Source: Vicinamibacterales bacterium
GTDB taxonomy: Bacteria; Acidobacteriota; Vicinamibacteria; Vicinamibacterales; Fen-181
Length of the DNA: 64,000 bases
Reading direction: 5' to 3'
NCBI GenBank assembly: GCA_036504215.1
Contig: DASXVO010000039.1
Location: forward strand, 62,001-126,000
Below, piece after piece: positions 33,547 to 43,802 of this stretch (positions are counted from its first letter, which is position 1; each line of letters begins with the position of its first letter). The position numbers and the translations under genes are program-made. The notes under the pieces are model-generated. The model did no database searches and was not told the origin of the DNA. It worked only from the letters and a program-made list of their open reading frames with translations.

Positions 33547-34220
33547 CGGACTGAATCCTGTTCACCGAGCCGCAGGTGCGCGTAGTAGGCCACCTTGTCG
33601 AGGGCCATCATCAAGTCCACGTCCTCGACATACATGCCGGTCGGCAGATGAAGACGAATCGGCGCGAAGTTGAGAATCCCCTTCACCCCGGCGAGGATCA
33701 GGAGATCGGCCACCCCCTGGGCTTCTCCGGCGGGCACGGCGATGACGCCGACGTGGATTCCCTCGCGAGCGATGACTTCCGCCATCTGTTCGACCGGGTG
33801 GCAGCGGCATCCGTGCAGGATTCGCCCGGTCTTCTCGGGCGCCCGGTCGAAGGCAGCGGCGAATCGCACCGGTTGACGGTTGGCGTAGTAGGCGAGGATG
33901 GCGCGCCCGAGATTGCCGACGCCGACGAGCGCGACCGCAGTCTCGACCGATCGGGCGAGGACGGTGTTGATGGCCTCGACCAGTTCCTGGATGGCGTAGC
34001 CCTTCCGCGGGCTTCCGCTGAAGCCGATGGTCATCAGGTCGCGGCGAACCTGGGCGGGCGTGCTGACGGCCAGTCGGGCGAGCTGATGGGAGTAGACCTG
34101 GCGTGTGCCGGAGGCCAACTGCTCGTTCAGGAGGCGACGATACAGGCTCAGCCGGCCGATCGTATTGACCGGAATCGCGGGGCTGGTTTGTGGGGCTGTC
34201 GAGCGTGGCTGACGAGTCAT
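33543..34220 (-). CDS. rex: Redox-sensing transcriptional repressor Rex
   Basis: 225 residues. A winged-helix domain (TIGRLSLYRRLLNEQL, RLAVSTPAQVRRDLMTIG, SGSPRKGYAI) is followed by a Rossmann domain with VALVGVGNLGRAIL and a C-terminal domain-swap helix. Rex binds its operators when NADH is low and leaves DNA when NADH rises. It is the first gene of the hydrogenase 2 operon and should autoregulate it: two boxes lie directly upstream. The presence of similar boxes at 5143-5182 extends its probable regulon to hydrogenase 1. Confidence 0.95.
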   Translation of the reverse strand: MTRQPRSTAPQTSPAIPVNTIGRLSLYRRLLNEQLASGTRQVYSHQLARLAVSTPAQVRRDLMTIGFSGSPRKGYAIQELVEAINTVLARSVETAVALVGVGNLGRAILAYYANRQPVRFAAAFDRAPEKTGRILHGCRCHPVEQMAEVIAREGIHVGVIAVPAGEAQGVADLLILAGVKGILNFAPIRLHLPTGMYVEDVDLMMALDKVAYYAHLRLGEQDSVR

Positions 34221-34221
34221 A

Positions 34222-34256
34222 CTGTGAAGTAATTCACGCTGTGAATCACTTCACAG
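34222..34256 (-). promoter_or_regulatory. Tandem Rex boxes at the rex-hyd2 promoter
   Basis: Two abutting 18-base boxes on the plus strand, CTGTGAA-N4-TTCACGC (34222-34239) and CTGTGAA-N4-TTCACAG (34239-34256), form a nearly perfect 35-base palindrome. The second box has perfect 7-bp arms. They lie one base upstream of the rex ATG and across the predicted transcription start, the classical position for a repressor. Confidence 0.82.
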
Positions 34257-34258
34257 AT

Positions 34259-34287
34259 AGTCTACGGGCACCCGAGCGTCCTGTCAA
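34259..34287 (-). promoter_or_regulatory. Promoter of the rex-hyd2 operon
   Basis: On the minus strand a perfect TTGACA (34287-34282), 17 bases and TAGACT (34264-34259). The layout is the same as at 5108-5136: -35, 17-base spacer, TAGANT, tandem Rex boxes. Confidence 0.75.
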
Positions 34288-34343
34288 GTGGCCCGACGGT
34301 CCACGTCCTGAGGCCGCCGATCCCGACCATTCACACGCGGAAT

Positions 34344-34811
34344 TCAGTCGCGGGACCGATCCGGCGTGCCCGAATCGTCACTCGCCAAGACCGGGCCTTG
34401 ACCCACCTTGAACGCGCCCTCGTAGTAGCGTCGCCGCACGATCGTCGCTTCTTCATCAGCCCAGCGCTGGAGGCCGATTGCCTGGATTCGGCACAGGTTG
34501 TAGAGCTTGATGTTGTGCGGGTAGACGTCCGCCCCCGCCCGAGCGGGCTGCAGCCGGGTGCACGGGAAGTCGTCGCACTGCGAGCAGAAGCTCAGCCCGC
34601 GCTCGAGGACGCACGCGCGTGTCGCGCAATCGGTGGCGACCGTACAGGCCTGCTCGCGGCAGCCGCGACAGGCGATCGCTGCCGGAGCGAGGTGATACCG
34701 CGCCGCCAGGCGGTCGCGCCGCTCGTCGGTGAGGTTCCCTTCGAGGATCTCGCAGTTGAAGCAGTCGATCCCGCAGGGGGCCGTCAAGTGGAAGACATCA
34801 GTGCGGTCCAT
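34344..34811 (-). CDS. DUF3795 Cys-rich protein
   Basis: 155 residues with the cysteine pattern of DUF3795: CGIDCFNCE, ACRGCREQAC, ACVLERGLSFCSQCDDFPC. The paired cysteines suggest zinc or Fe-S binding; function is unknown. The ATG at 34811 has AGGGAG six bases upstream; a longer open frame overlaps the TM1266-type gene and is rejected. It is the third gene after hydG and the TM1266-type gene, so it may be a hydrogenase accessory protein by context only. Confidence 0.8.
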   Translation of the reverse strand: MDRTDVFHLTAPCGIDCFNCEILEGNLTDERRDRLAARYHLAPAAIACRGCREQACTVATDCATRACVLERGLSFCSQCDDFPCTRLQPARAGADVYPHNIKLYNLCRIQAIGLQRWADEEATIVRRRYYEGAFKVGQGPVLASDDSGTPDRSRD

Positions 34812-34864
34812 ACATTCTCCCTGGGGCGAACGGGGGCCGGGTCGCCGACTTTCGTGACCGGCGA

Positions 34865-35122
34865 TCAGTGGGTGAACACCATCTGCTGAACGTCCACGCC
34901 TTCGATGGCCCCGAGCGCGGCGGCGAGAGACTCGCAGGTGCTCGTCTCGCCGACCACCTCCAGGATGACCAGCCCCTGCGGTGACGGCGAGTCCGGCTGG
35001 ATCTCGTGGAGGCCCAGTCGCGTCTTGATGTGCGACCCGTACTTGGTGAGCAACTGCTGCACCGCGACCGCATCCTTCAGCCGGTCGGTGATGTGAACGC
35101 CCAGGATGAAATGATGATTCAT
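34865..35122 (-). CDS. TM1266-type iron-only hydrogenase system regulator
   Basis: 85 residues with an ACT-like fold: HHFILGVHITDRLKDAVAVQ at the start and a hydrophobic GLVILEVVGE strand. This matches the small protein family named for Thermotoga TM1266, which is encoded beside H-cluster maturation genes and is presumed to regulate or sense. Here it follows hydG by 100 bases. Ligand and target are unknown. Confidence 0.8.
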   Translation of the reverse strand: MNHHFILGVHITDRLKDAVAVQQLLTKYGSHIKTRLGLHEIQPDSPSPQGLVILEVVGETSTCESLAAALGAIEGVDVQQMVFTH

Positions 35123-35141
35123 GGCATTCCCTCGAAGTTCG

Positions 35142-35168
35142 GGCGGGGCCCGTGTTTCCGGGCCCGCC
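35142..35168 (-). terminator. Strong stem-loop between hydG and the TM1266-type gene
   Basis: GGCGGGGCCCG (35142-35152) pairs with CGGGCCCGCC (35159-35168) with one bulged G and a 6-base loop. There is no T-run on the minus strand. It may be an attenuator or an mRNA-processing or stability element that makes hydG and the downstream genes differ in expression. Confidence 0.45.
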
Positions 35169-35221
35169 AGCCGAGTCCTGCAAACGTCCGGCGTCGATCG
35201 AAAATGGTCCCGATCCCGATT

Positions 35222-36619
35222 TCAGCAGTACACGTCACGCTCACCGGCCTTCACGCGCTCCATGAGCTGGATGGAACGCTGCCGCGGCCAGTCGTCCATG
35301 GTGCCGAGCGCGTCCGCGACGCAGCGCTCGCCGACGGCCCGCGTCTCGGGCGACGCATAGTCGATCAAGTACTCCATGAATGTCGAGAGCCCGTTCGGGT
35401 CGCAGTGCTGCTTGATGTCGCCGGGCTTTGCCAGATCCATGAAGTCGGCGCCGGTGCGCCCGAGCCGGTAGCACCCCGTACAGAACGACGGGATGTAGCC
35501 GAGCGATGCCACGTCGCGCACCACCTCGTCGAGGTCGCGGTGGTCGCCCAGGCAGAACTGGCTGGCATCGGCTTCCTGTGCGTTGTCGGCGTAGCCGCCG
35601 GGGTTCGTGCGGCTGCCCGCCGAGATTTGCGACACGCCGAGCGCGAACGTCTCCCGGCGGATGTGCGCCGATTCGCGCGTCGACATGATGATGCCCGTGT
35701 ACGGCACGGCCAGGCGGAAGATGGCGACGATCTTGCGGAAGTCCACGTCGGACACGGCGTGCGGAGGGTGCGCGGCGACGTCCGAGCCGGTCGCCGGCTC
35801 GAGGCGCGGCACGCTGATCGTGTGTGGGCCGACGCCGAACTTCGCCTCGAGGTGACGGATGTGCTGCATCAGCGCCAGCAGCTCGAATCGCCAGTCGAAC
35901 AGGCCGAACAGCACGCCAATCCCCACGTCGTTGATCCCGGCCTCCATCGCGCGGTCCATGGCCGTCACGCGCCAGTCGTAGTCACGCTTCTTCCCGCCCA
36001 GGTGGACGGCCGCGTACGTGTCGTGATGGTACGTCTCCTGGAACAGTTGGTAGGTGCCGAGCTTCCGCTCCTTGAGGGCCTTGAACTCATCGAGCGACAG
36101 GGGGGCCACGTTGGCGTTGACGCGGCGGATTTCGCCCTTGTCGTGCTTGACGCTGTAGATCGTGTCGATGCACTTCAGGACGTACGAAAAGCCCTCGTGA
36201 GGATACGATTCGCCGGCGACGAGCAGGACGCGCTTGTGCCCCTGGTCGATCAGGATCCGCACTTCCTGCGCGATCTCCTCCTGCGACAGGGCGCGCCGGA
36301 CCACCGCGCGGTTGCGGGCGCGGAAGGCGCAATAGGTGCACTCGTTCGCACACATGTTGGACACATACAGCGGCGCGAACAGCACAAGCCGCCGGCCGTA
36401 GATCGTGTCCTTCACGAAGGCGGCCGCCGCGAACAGTTCACCGAGGAGTTCGGGGTCGCTGATGCCCATCAGCGTCGCCATCTCGCCGGCGTCCAGGCCG
36501 TTCAGCTCGCGGCCCTTCGCCAACACGTCGCGGACAGCGTAGGCGTCGCGGAGGTCCGCACGTCTCAACGTCTCGAAGATTGCGGTTTCGTCTATATGAA
36601 GAGTGTCCTGTGCTTCCAT
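35222..36619 (-). CDS. hydG: Radical SAM H-cluster maturase HydG (tyrosine lyase)
   Basis: 465 residues. The radical-SAM motif is NMCANECTYCAF (C-x3-C-x2-C); GESYPHEGFSYVL and QETYHHDTYAAVH are typical of the barrel; the C-terminal auxiliary cluster site is CTGCYRLGRTG with a third cysteine in KQHCDPNG (C-x2-C-x22-C). It cleaves tyrosine to make the CO and CN- ligands of the di-iron site. The ATG at 36619 is used; a longer frame upstream runs back into the kinase gene. It is encoded apart from hydE and hydF but within 10 kb. Confidence 0.96.
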   Translation of the reverse strand: MEAQDTLHIDETAIFETLRRADLRDAYAVRDVLAKGRELNGLDAGEMATLMGISDPELLGELFAAAAFVKDTIYGRRLVLFAPLYVSNMCANECTYCAFRARNRAVVRRALSQEEIAQEVRILIDQGHKRVLLVAGESYPHEGFSYVLKCIDTIYSVKHDKGEIRRVNANVAPLSLDEFKALKERKLGTYQLFQETYHHDTYAAVHLGGKKRDYDWRVTAMDRAMEAGINDVGIGVLFGLFDWRFELLALMQHIRHLEAKFGVGPHTISVPRLEPATGSDVAAHPPHAVSDVDFRKIVAIFRLAVPYTGIIMSTRESAHIRRETFALGVSQISAGSRTNPGGYADNAQEADASQFCLGDHRDLDEVVRDVASLGYIPSFCTGCYRLGRTGADFMDLAKPGDIKQHCDPNGLSTFMEYLIDYASPETRAVGERCVADALGTMDDWPRQRSIQLMERVKAGERDVYC

Positions 36620-36668
36620 GGTGTGGCCGACCTGTGATCTGGCGGGGGCTTCGCGGAACCTGCCGTCA

Positions 36669-38024
36669 TTATACGCCCGCTGCTCCGGGCGACGCCGTCG
36701 TCCGGGCGACGCCCGCCGCCGTCGCAGTTGGGATCGGCTGAGGGATCTCGAACCTGAATTCGGCCCATTCGCCCTCACGCGAATCGGCGGTGAGCCGCCC
36801 GCCGTGTGTCACGACGATGCGCCACGAGGTGTAGAGTCCGACGCCCGTTCCCTTTCTCTTCCGCAGTTCCGGTGTGTCGAGTCGCGAGAACCGCCGGAAC
36901 AGGCGCGGCCGCTGGCTGGCCGGGAATCCCGGGCCCTCGTTCCACACCCGCAAACCGAATCCGGATGGACCGCGCTCGACGGTCAGGCGCACCGTGCCCT
37001 GCTCGCGCCCGTATTTCACGGCATTGCTGATCAGGTTCACGACGACGATCTTGATCAGGTCGGGATCGCAGCTGACGACCACCGGTGCCGTCGGAAACAC
37101 GCGCTCGATCGACATGCGCTTCTCGGCGACCTGCGGCGCGACGATGTCGCACGCGGCCTCGACGACGTCTGCGATGAAATCGACGCCGTCCCGCGGGTGG
37201 GCTTTCAGCTCGCCTCCCTCGATGCGGGCCAGATCGAGATACTCGCGGATCAGGTTGAGGAGGTACTCGGCCTTCCGCGTCATCTTCCCGACGACCTCGC
37301 GCTGCGCCTCGGTCATCTCGCCCGCGTAGCCATCCCTCAGGACCGCCGCATCCATTACGATCGACGCCAGGGGGCTCTTCAGTTCGTGGCTGACGAATCC
37401 CAGCATCTCGGCGTACGCCTGCGTCGCCTGGGCGAGTTGCTCGATCCGCCTCGCCTTGTCCACCGCCTGGCTCAGCCTCTCCGCGATGGCCAGGTGGAAG
37501 CGGACGTCCCGCTCGGTGTAGGCACCCGGCCGTCGGGCGCTGAAGAACAGCAGGCCGACGATGCGTGCGTCCACGAGCAGCGGGCACGTCATGCTGGACC
37601 GCACGCCCTCCTTCAGCAGGAGTTTCGTCGACTGGCTGCCCGGCCGCTCGCGCAGGTACGCCTCGAGATCGTCGATGATCCGGGGCGCGCCACTCTTCAG
37701 CACCCGCTCGAGCGAGCTGCCTGCCAGATCCTCGGCGTAGCCCTCCTTCAGAATCACCGGCTCGTAGCTCGCGCGGGTGTGGTGCGCGACGAGCCGCACG
37801 CCGTCTTCCTCGACGAACGACACGCCGATGCGGTCGCACGTCAGCACGGGCTGGACCGACGTGAACAGGAAGTCGAGGAGCGCTTCGAGCGAGTCGGCCG
37901 CCGCGATGCGGCGGTTGATCGTGTCGAGCACCTGCTGCTCGGCGGCGGAGAACGACGCGTTCCCTGCGAGGCCGGCGGACGCGTCGGCGACGAGGCGGAG
38001 TGCGGAAGACGTACCCATGGTCAT
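36669..38024 (-). CDS. Cytosolic GAF-domain histidine kinase
   Basis: 451 residues with no membrane segment. A GAF domain (about 30-200: DRIGVSFVEEDGVRLV, LLVDARIVGLLFFSARRPG), HisKA with the His in GFVSHELKSPLASIV, and an ATPase domain (VVNLISNAVKYGRE, KGTGVGLYTSWRIV). The G1 box reads WNEGPGFP in place of DxGxG, a variant seen in some kinases. It lies 49 bases upstream of hydG on the same strand, so it may be co-transcribed with the maturation genes. The signal is unknown. Confidence 0.88.
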   Translation of the reverse strand: MTMGTSSALRLVADASAGLAGNASFSAAEQQVLDTINRRIAAADSLEALLDFLFTSVQPVLTCDRIGVSFVEEDGVRLVAHHTRASYEPVILKEGYAEDLAGSSLERVLKSGAPRIIDDLEAYLRERPGSQSTKLLLKEGVRSSMTCPLLVDARIVGLLFFSARRPGAYTERDVRFHLAIAERLSQAVDKARRIEQLAQATQAYAEMLGFVSHELKSPLASIVMDAAVLRDGYAGEMTEAQREVVGKMTRKAEYLLNLIREYLDLARIEGGELKAHPRDGVDFIADVVEAACDIVAPQVAEKRMSIERVFPTAPVVVSCDPDLIKIVVVNLISNAVKYGREQGTVRLTVERGPSGFGLRVWNEGPGFPASQRPRLFRRFSRLDTPELRKRKGTGVGLYTSWRIVVTHGGRLTADSREGEWAEFRFEIPQPIPTATAAGVARTTASPGAAGV

Positions 38025-38089
38025 GAGTGGAGCATATGCGCCCCGGCGCGGCCTGCCAAGCCGCGTTCTGCTCGAGGTCGTGGAAGTGA

Positions 38090-38507
38090 TTACGGAGTCC
38101 CTGGGATTGCCGACGGCCGCGGGTGCCGAGCGCTGCCGCTGGCGCTCGGGTGCACATTGCCGTTCTCAGCAAACGCGGGGGAGCTCGAGCGACCGGTCAA
38201 CGCACTGAGTTCGATACCTTCGACTACCATGCCCTGCGTCGTCAGTCGTTCTTTCGCGAGCAGTGATCCACCGGTCGGGTCGAACACCCTCAGATACGTG
38301 CCGTCGGTCCCCCGGGACACGAAGCCGACTCGCCGGCTGGCGCGCGTCCAGACGATGCCGACCAAACAGCCCGTGCAGCAGGGCACGCCAGTTGCCGCCG
38401 AGTGGATCGCCCGCTGGTTGGGCATCCACCACCGCTGGCGCAGCCCACACCGGGCCGGCGACGAAGAAGAGAAGCCCAGAGACCGCCCGACGACGCGTCA
38501 CGATCAT
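38090..38507 (-). pseudogene. Possible secreted small protein broken by a frameshift
   Basis: From the ATG at 38507 (GAGGGGG upstream) one frame encodes a convincing signal peptide, TRRRAVSGLLFFVAGPVWAA, but then turns into an Arg-rich sequence typical of out-of-frame reading. A second frame from about 38425 encodes a protein-like stretch (VGFVSRGTDGTYLRVFDPTG) ending at 38090. Joining them needs one frameshift near 38430-38450. It could be a decayed gene or a sequencing error; no family is recognised. Confidence 0.4.
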
Positions 38508-38731
38508 GAGCACCCCCTCGCCGTGTTCCGAGCGAGATGCCCAGCGCTGGCTCTGCATGCAGTCGGCGATCGATCGGGGTTCACGGGTGGCTGGGTGGAC
38601 CCACCGTCGTGCCGAGTCGGCTCGCCCAGCACGCCGCCAATCGAGGGCGCGGCCCGTGATAACATGGCCGCGATCCAGCCGCGACTACTTCCTGCGAGTC
38701 GAACGGGGGCGTTTTTCGGACGAGCATCGCC

Positions 38732-41497
38732 ATGCAGACCGAGACGACGAAGGTGCCGGCCTCAGGCCCGCGGTTCCGGTTCGGCCGGCAGCCGCTCGAC
38801 GCACTCTTCGCGCCGCGTACGGTGGCCGTGATCGGCGCCGCGGAGGATCCGGGTTCCCTCGGACGCCTGGTGCTCTGGAACCTCATCAGCAATCCATTCG
38901 GCGGCACGGTCTATCCGGTGTCGTCATCGCGAACGAGCGTCCTGGGCATTCGTGCCTACAGGAGCGTGCGCGACCTGCCCGAGCCGGTCGACCTGGCGGT
39001 GCTGTGCACGCCGGCCGGTCTGACGCCGCCCGTGGTGGGCGAGTGTGCGGAGTCGGGCGTGCGAGCCGCCGTGATCGTCACGACCGGGTTCCGTGAAACC
39101 GGGCCCGACGGCCTCGCACTGGAGGAGCGCGTGCTCGCCGAGGCCCGGCGCGGGTCGATGCGCGTGGTCGGTCCGAACTCGCTCGGCGTGATGAGCCCGG
39201 TCAATGGCCTCAACGCGACCTCGGCCAGCGGCATGGCACGCTGCGGAACGGTCGCCTTCATCAGCCAGAGCGGCGCGCTGTCGGCGGCGGTTCTGGACTG
39301 GAGCCACAAGATGAACGTGGGGTTCTCCCACTTCGTCTCGGTGGGCTCGATGCTGGACGTCGGCTGGGGCGACCTGATCGACTACATGGGCGACGACGCG
39401 CGCACCAGGAGCATCGTCATCTACATGGAGTCGATCGGTGATGCGCGCTCGTTCCTGTCGGCCGCACGCGAGGTTGCCTTCACCAAGCCCATCATCGTCC
39501 TCAAGGCCGGCCGATCGTCCGCGGCTGCACGGGCGGTAGCCTCCCATACCGGGGCCCTGACGGGCAGTGACGAGGTGCTCGACGCGGCGTTCCGGCGGAG
39601 CGGCGTGCTTCGCGTCGGCACGATCTCCGAGTTGTTCGACATCGCCGAAGTGCTGGGCAAGCAGCCGAGACCGAGAGGTCCGAGGCTGGCGATCGTGACC
39701 AACGCGGGTGGCCCCGGCGTGCTGGCCACGGACTCCCTGCTGGCGAACGGCGGGGAACTGGCCTCGCTCTCGGTGCAGACGGTGGCCGCGCTCGACGCGG
39801 CGCTGCCGTCTCACTGGAGCCGTGGCAACCCGATCGACCTCCAGGACGACGCGACGCCGGAGCAGTATGCCACGGCGTTCGAAGCGGCCACGGCGGATGC
39901 GCACAGCGACGGCGTGCTCGTGATCCTCACGCCGCAGTCCGCCGCCGATCCCACGCGGACGGCCGAGGTCCTGCGTGCGCGGCTGCCGAATGCCGGCAAG
40001 CCGGTGCTGGCGAGCTGGATGGGCGGCGTCGATGTGTCAGCCGGCGACGCCGTGCTGAAGAACGCGGGTATCCCGTCGTTTCCGTATCCCGACACCGCAG
40101 CCCGCGTGTTCACGCTGATGTGGCGCCACAGCTACGTGCTTCGCGGGCTCCACGAAACGCCGTCGCTCGCGCCGGACGTGGAGGGTGTTGCAGCGAGCCG
40201 GCAACAGGCCGGGGTCGTGATCGGTGCGGCTCGCGCGGCGGCCCGCCGACTCCTGACCGAGGTCGAATCCAAACAGGTGCTTGGCGCCTATGGCATTCCG
40301 GTGGTCGAGACGCGCGTCGCCGCCAGTTCGGACGAGGCCGTGCAGGCCGCCCGTCAGATCGGCTTCCCGGTGGTCGTCAAGCTGCTATCCGGGACGATCA
40401 CGCACAAGACCGAGGTCGGCGGCGTTCAGCTCAATCTGCAGGACGAGTCGGACGTGCGCGGCGCATGGGCGCTGATCAAGGCGTCGGTCGCGGAAATGGC
40501 CGGCGAGGGACACTTCAGCGGCGTCACGGTGCAGCCGATGGTGCCGCTCGACGGGTTCGAACTGATCGTCGGCAGCACCTTCGACCCCGAGTTCGGTCCG
40601 GTTGTCCTGTTCGGCTCCGGCGGGCATCTGGTCGAGGTCCACGCCGATCGTGCGCTGGCGCTGCCGCCCTTGAACACGACGCTGGCCCGTCGGATGATGG
40701 AACAGACGCGGATCTTCAAGGCGTTCGCCGGCGTGCCGGGACGCCGGGCGGTGGCGTTGCCCGCGCTCGAGCAGTTGCTCGTGCGCTTCAGCCAGCTGGT
40801 CGTCGAGCAGCCGTGGATCCGTGAGATCGACATCAACCCACTTCTCGCTTCCGGCGACCGGCTGGTGGCACTCGACGCTCGCGTGGTGCTGCAGCCGCAC
40901 GACGCTGACGAGGCGTCGCTGCCGCGGCCGGCGATCCGGCCCTATCCGACGCAGTACGTGAACGACTCGGTGTTGCGGAACGGCGCACGCGTTGTGATCC
41001 GGCCCATCCGCCCGGAGGACGAGCCGCTGATGGTGAAGTTCCACGAACGGTTGTCGGATCGCAGCGTGTACTTTCGCTATTTCCACATGCTGAAGCTCAA
41101 TCAGCGCGTGGCGCACGAACGCCTCACCCGGATCTGCTTCATCGACTACGACCGTGAGATGGCGCTCGTTGCCGAACACCGCGACCCCGCCACGGCGGAG
41201 CGGGCGATCCTCGGCGTCGGGCGGATGACGAAGGTGCACGGCGTCAACGAGGCGGAGTTTGCGATCGTCGTGGCGGACGACTGCCAGCGGCAGGGGCTCG
41301 GGAGCGAGCTGCTCCGGCGGTTGAAAGATGTGGCGAGGGCCGAGCATGTCGACCGGGTGGTCGGTGACGTGCTCTCCGAGAATGTCGAGATGGTTCGGCT
41401 CTGCGAACGTGAAGGGTTCGAGTCCAGCACCAGAGCCGACGACCCGCAGGTGACGCGGATGACGTTCGGCGTCTCGTCCCAGGCGACGCCGTCGTGA
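38732..41497 (+). CDS. Acyl-CoA synthetase (NDP-forming)-GNAT fusion, Pat-like
   Basis: 921 residues: a CoA-binding Rossmann domain ([15 protein letters not shown]), the CoA-ligase domain with [12 protein letters not shown] (candidate phospho-His), an ATP-grasp domain (about 500-730: [21 protein letters not shown]), and a C-terminal GNAT domain (about 755-900) with [14 protein letters not shown] as acetyl-CoA loop. This is the architecture of Pat/PatZ protein acetyltransferases, which acetylate lysines of metabolic enzymes such as acetyl-CoA synthetase. Whether the synthetase part is still active is not decided by sequence; the His loop looks intact. The gene overlaps hypF by four bases. Confidence 0.85.
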   Translation: MQTETTKVPASGPRFRFGRQPLDALFAPRTVAVIGAAEDPGSLGRLVLWNLISNPFGGTVYPVSSSRTSVLGIRAYRSVRDLPEPVDLAVLCTPAGLTPPVVGECAESGVRAAVIVTTGFRETGPDGLALEERVLAEARRGSMRVVGPNSLGVMSPVNGLNATSASGMARCGTVAFISQSGALSAAVLDWSHKMNVGFSHFVSVGSMLDVGWGDLIDYMGDDARTRSIVIYMESIGDARSFLSAAREVAFTKPIIVLKAGRSSAAARAVASHTGALTGSDEVLDAAFRRSGVLRVGTISELFDIAEVLGKQPRPRGPRLAIVTNAGGPGVLATDSLLANGGELASLSVQTVAALDAALPSHWSRGNPIDLQDDATPEQYATAFEAATADAHSDGVLVILTPQSAADPTRTAEVLRARLPNAGKPVLASWMGGVDVSAGDAVLKNAGIPSFPYPDTAARVFTLMWRHSYVLRGLHETPSLAPDVEGVAASRQQAGVVIGAARAAARRLLTEVESKQVLGAYGIPVVETRVAASSDEAVQAARQIGFPVVVKLLSGTITHKTEVGGVQLNLQDESDVRGAWALIKASVAEMAGEGHFSGVTVQPMVPLDGFELIVGSTFDPEFGPVVLFGSGGHLVEVHADRALALPPLNTTLARRMMEQTRIFKAFAGVPGRRAVALPALEQLLVRFSQLVVEQPWIREIDINPLLASGDRLVALDARVVLQPHDADEASLPRPAIRPYPTQYVNDSVLRNGARVVIRPIRPEDEPLMVKFHERLSDRSVYFRYFHMLKLNQRVAHERLTRICFIDYDREMALVAEHRDPATAERAILGVGRMTKVHGVNEAEFAIVVADDCQRQGLGSELLRRLKDVARAEHVDRVVGDVLSENVEMVRLCEREGFESSTRADDPQVTRMTFGVSSQATPS

Positions 41498-43791
41498 CCG
41501 GGCACGCCGCCGGCTGGCAGCGCCTCCGGGTGCGCATTCGAGGCGCGGTCCAGGGCGTGGGGTTCCGGCCGTTCGTCTATCGGCTCGCGTCCGATCTTGG
41601 TCTGGCCGGCTGGGTGATCAACTCGTCGAGCGGCGTCGAAGTCGAGGTCGAGGGGCTACCGGACCTGCTGGCCCGGTTCCTGGTGCGCCTGGAACGGGAC
41701 CAGCCACCACGTGCGGTGATCCAGGGGCTCGAGGCGTCCTACCTCGATCCGCTCGGGTTCGACGGTTTCGAGATTCGCGAGAGCGTTGGCGGCGAGAAGA
41801 CCGCGCTGGTCCTGCCCGACATCGCGACCTGCCCTGATTGTCTCCACGAGGTGTTCGACCCCGCCAACCGGCGATACCGCTATCCGTTCACCAACTGCAC
41901 GAACTGCGGCCCGCGGTTCAGTATCATCCGCGCGCTGCCGTACGACCGTCCCATGACGACCATGGCCGGGTTCGCGATGTGCGCCGCCTGTCGGCGGGAG
42001 TACGAGGATCCTCGGGACCGGCGTTTCCACGCGCAGCCCAATGCCTGTCCGGCTTGCGGCCCGCACCTGGAGATGTGGGACGAGTCCGGGTCTTGCGTGG
42101 CCACCCACGACGTGGCGCTCCGTGCGGCGGCCGCCCACGTCCGCGACGGAGCGGTCGTGGCGCTGAAGGGCCTGGGTGGGTTCCAGCTGATCGTGGACGC
42201 CCGCAACGAGCGGGCGGTGCAGCGGCTGAGGCGCGCGAAGGCCCGCGAAGAAAAGCCGTTCGCCGTGATGGCGCCGTCGATGGAGGCCGTCCGGGCCGTG
42301 TGCGCCGTGAGCGACCTGGAAGCGCGACTGCTTGCATCTCCAGAGGCCCCCATCGTGCTTCTTCGTCGACGTGAGAAGATTGAGCTGGCCGAGGGCGTGG
42401 CGCCGGGCAATCCGACGCTCGGTGTCATGCTGCCGTACACGCCGCTGCATCACGTGCTGCTGGCGGATCTGAGCACGGCGATCGTGGCGACGAGCGGGAA
42501 CCGGGCCGACGAACCGATTTGCACCGACCAACGGGACGCGCTCGAGCGATTGCGGGGCCTGGCGGACGTGTTCCTCGTGCACGACCGGCCGATCGCGCGA
42601 CACGTGGACGATTCGGTCGCCCGCGTGATGATGGGGCGCGAGTTGATCACGCGGCGTGCGCGCGGCTACGCGCCGATGCCGGTCCGGCTCGGACGCGATG
42701 TGCCGCCGACGCTGGGTGTCGGCGCGCACCTGAAGAACGCCGTGGCGCTGTCGGTGGGTCGAAACGTGTTCGTGAGCCAGCACATCGGCGACCTCGAGAC
42801 GCCCGAGGCCTATCGCGCCTTCGAGCAGGCGATTGTCGCGCTCGAAGATCTGTACGAGGCGCCGCCCGTGACGGTGGTCTGCGATGCGCACCCCGACTAC
42901 CTGTCCACGCGCTACGCGCAGCGGCGGGGCCTGCCGGTGCGGCACGTGCAGCACCACGTGGCGCACGTGCTTGCCTGCATGGCGGAGAATGACCTGGAGC
43001 CGCCGGCGCTTGGCGTCGGCTGGGACGGAACGGGCTATGGCCTCGACGGCACGGTCTGGGGTGGCGAGTTCTTCCACGTGACGACCAGTGGCGCGGAGCG
43101 AGTGGCTACCTTTCGGACGTTCGGCCTGCCTGGCGGCGACCAGGCCGTTCGAGAACCGAGGCGCACGGCGCTCGGCCTGCTGCACGAGGTCATGGGAGAA
43201 CAGGTGTGGCAGTGCGCCGACCTTGCGCCGGTGGCCGCGTTCGAAACGGCCGAGCGGGCGATCATCCGCACGATGTTGGAGCGACGTGTCAACACGCCGC
43301 GGACGTCGAGTGTCGGCCGGCTGTTCGACGCGGTCGCGGCCATTGTCGGCCTTCGGCAGCATGTGCGGTACGAGGGCCAGGCGGCGATGGAACTGGAGTT
43401 CGCGCTCGACGAGGTTGCCACCGATGAGCACTATCCGTTCGACCTGCGCGACGGAGGCTCCGAGTGCTGGGCCGTGGACTGGGCGCCGCTCGTCGACGCC
43501 CTGGTCGCGGATGTGCGCGCCGGCCGGCCGGTCCCGCTCGTCTCGGCTCGGTTCCACAACGCCCTCGTCGACGCGCTGGTTGCGGTCGCGTCGAGGACCG
43601 GCGTCGAACGGGTAGTGCTGTCGGGCGGATGTTTTCAGAACCGTTACCTGACCGAACAGAGTGTGCGCCGCCTGCGCGAGGCTGGCTTCCGGCCGTACTG
43701 GCACCAACGCGTGCCGCCGAACGACGGCGGCATCGCGCTGGGCCAGGTCGCGGCCGTCGCGCTGGGCTTCGCACGTGCGGCCGAACGATAG
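41494..43791 (+). CDS. hypF: Carbamoyltransferase HypF ([NiFe]-hydrogenase maturation)
   Basis: 765 residues: N-terminal acylphosphatase domain ([17 protein letters not shown]), two zinc fingers ([11 protein letters not shown]...CTNCGPRF and CAACRREY...CPACGP), a YrdC-like domain and a C-terminal Kae1-like domain with [12 protein letters not shown] and the GGCFQN motif. HypF makes thiocarbamoylated HypE for cyanide-ligand synthesis. It starts with GTG in a GTGA overlap with the preceding Pat-like gene. HypC, HypD and HypE follow directly. Confidence 0.95.
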   Translation: MTGHAAGWQRLRVRIRGAVQGVGFRPFVYRLASDLGLAGWVINSSSGVEVEVEGLPDLLARFLVRLERDQPPRAVIQGLEASYLDPLGFDGFEIRESVGGEKTALVLPDIATCPDCLHEVFDPANRRYRYPFTNCTNCGPRFSIIRALPYDRPMTTMAGFAMCAACRREYEDPRDRRFHAQPNACPACGPHLEMWDESGSCVATHDVALRAAAAHVRDGAVVALKGLGGFQLIVDARNERAVQRLRRAKAREEKPFAVMAPSMEAVRAVCAVSDLEARLLASPEAPIVLLRRREKIELAEGVAPGNPTLGVMLPYTPLHHVLLADLSTAIVATSGNRADEPICTDQRDALERLRGLADVFLVHDRPIARHVDDSVARVMMGRELITRRARGYAPMPVRLGRDVPPTLGVGAHLKNAVALSVGRNVFVSQHIGDLETPEAYRAFEQAIVALEDLYEAPPVTVVCDAHPDYLSTRYAQRRGLPVRHVQHHVAHVLACMAENDLEPPALGVGWDGTGYGLDGTVWGGEFFHVTTSGAERVATFRTFGLPGGDQAVREPRRTALGLLHEVMGEQVWQCADLAPVAAFETAERAIIRTMLERRVNTPRTSSVGRLFDAVAAIVGLRQHVRYEGQAAMELEFALDEVATDEHYPFDLRDGGSECWAVDWAPLVDALVADVRAGRPVPLVSARFHNALVDALVAVASRTGVERVVLSGGCFQNRYLTEQSVRRLREAGFRPYWHQRVPPNDGGIALGQVAAVALGFARAAER

Positions 43792-43802
43792 AGAGGTGTG
43801 CC

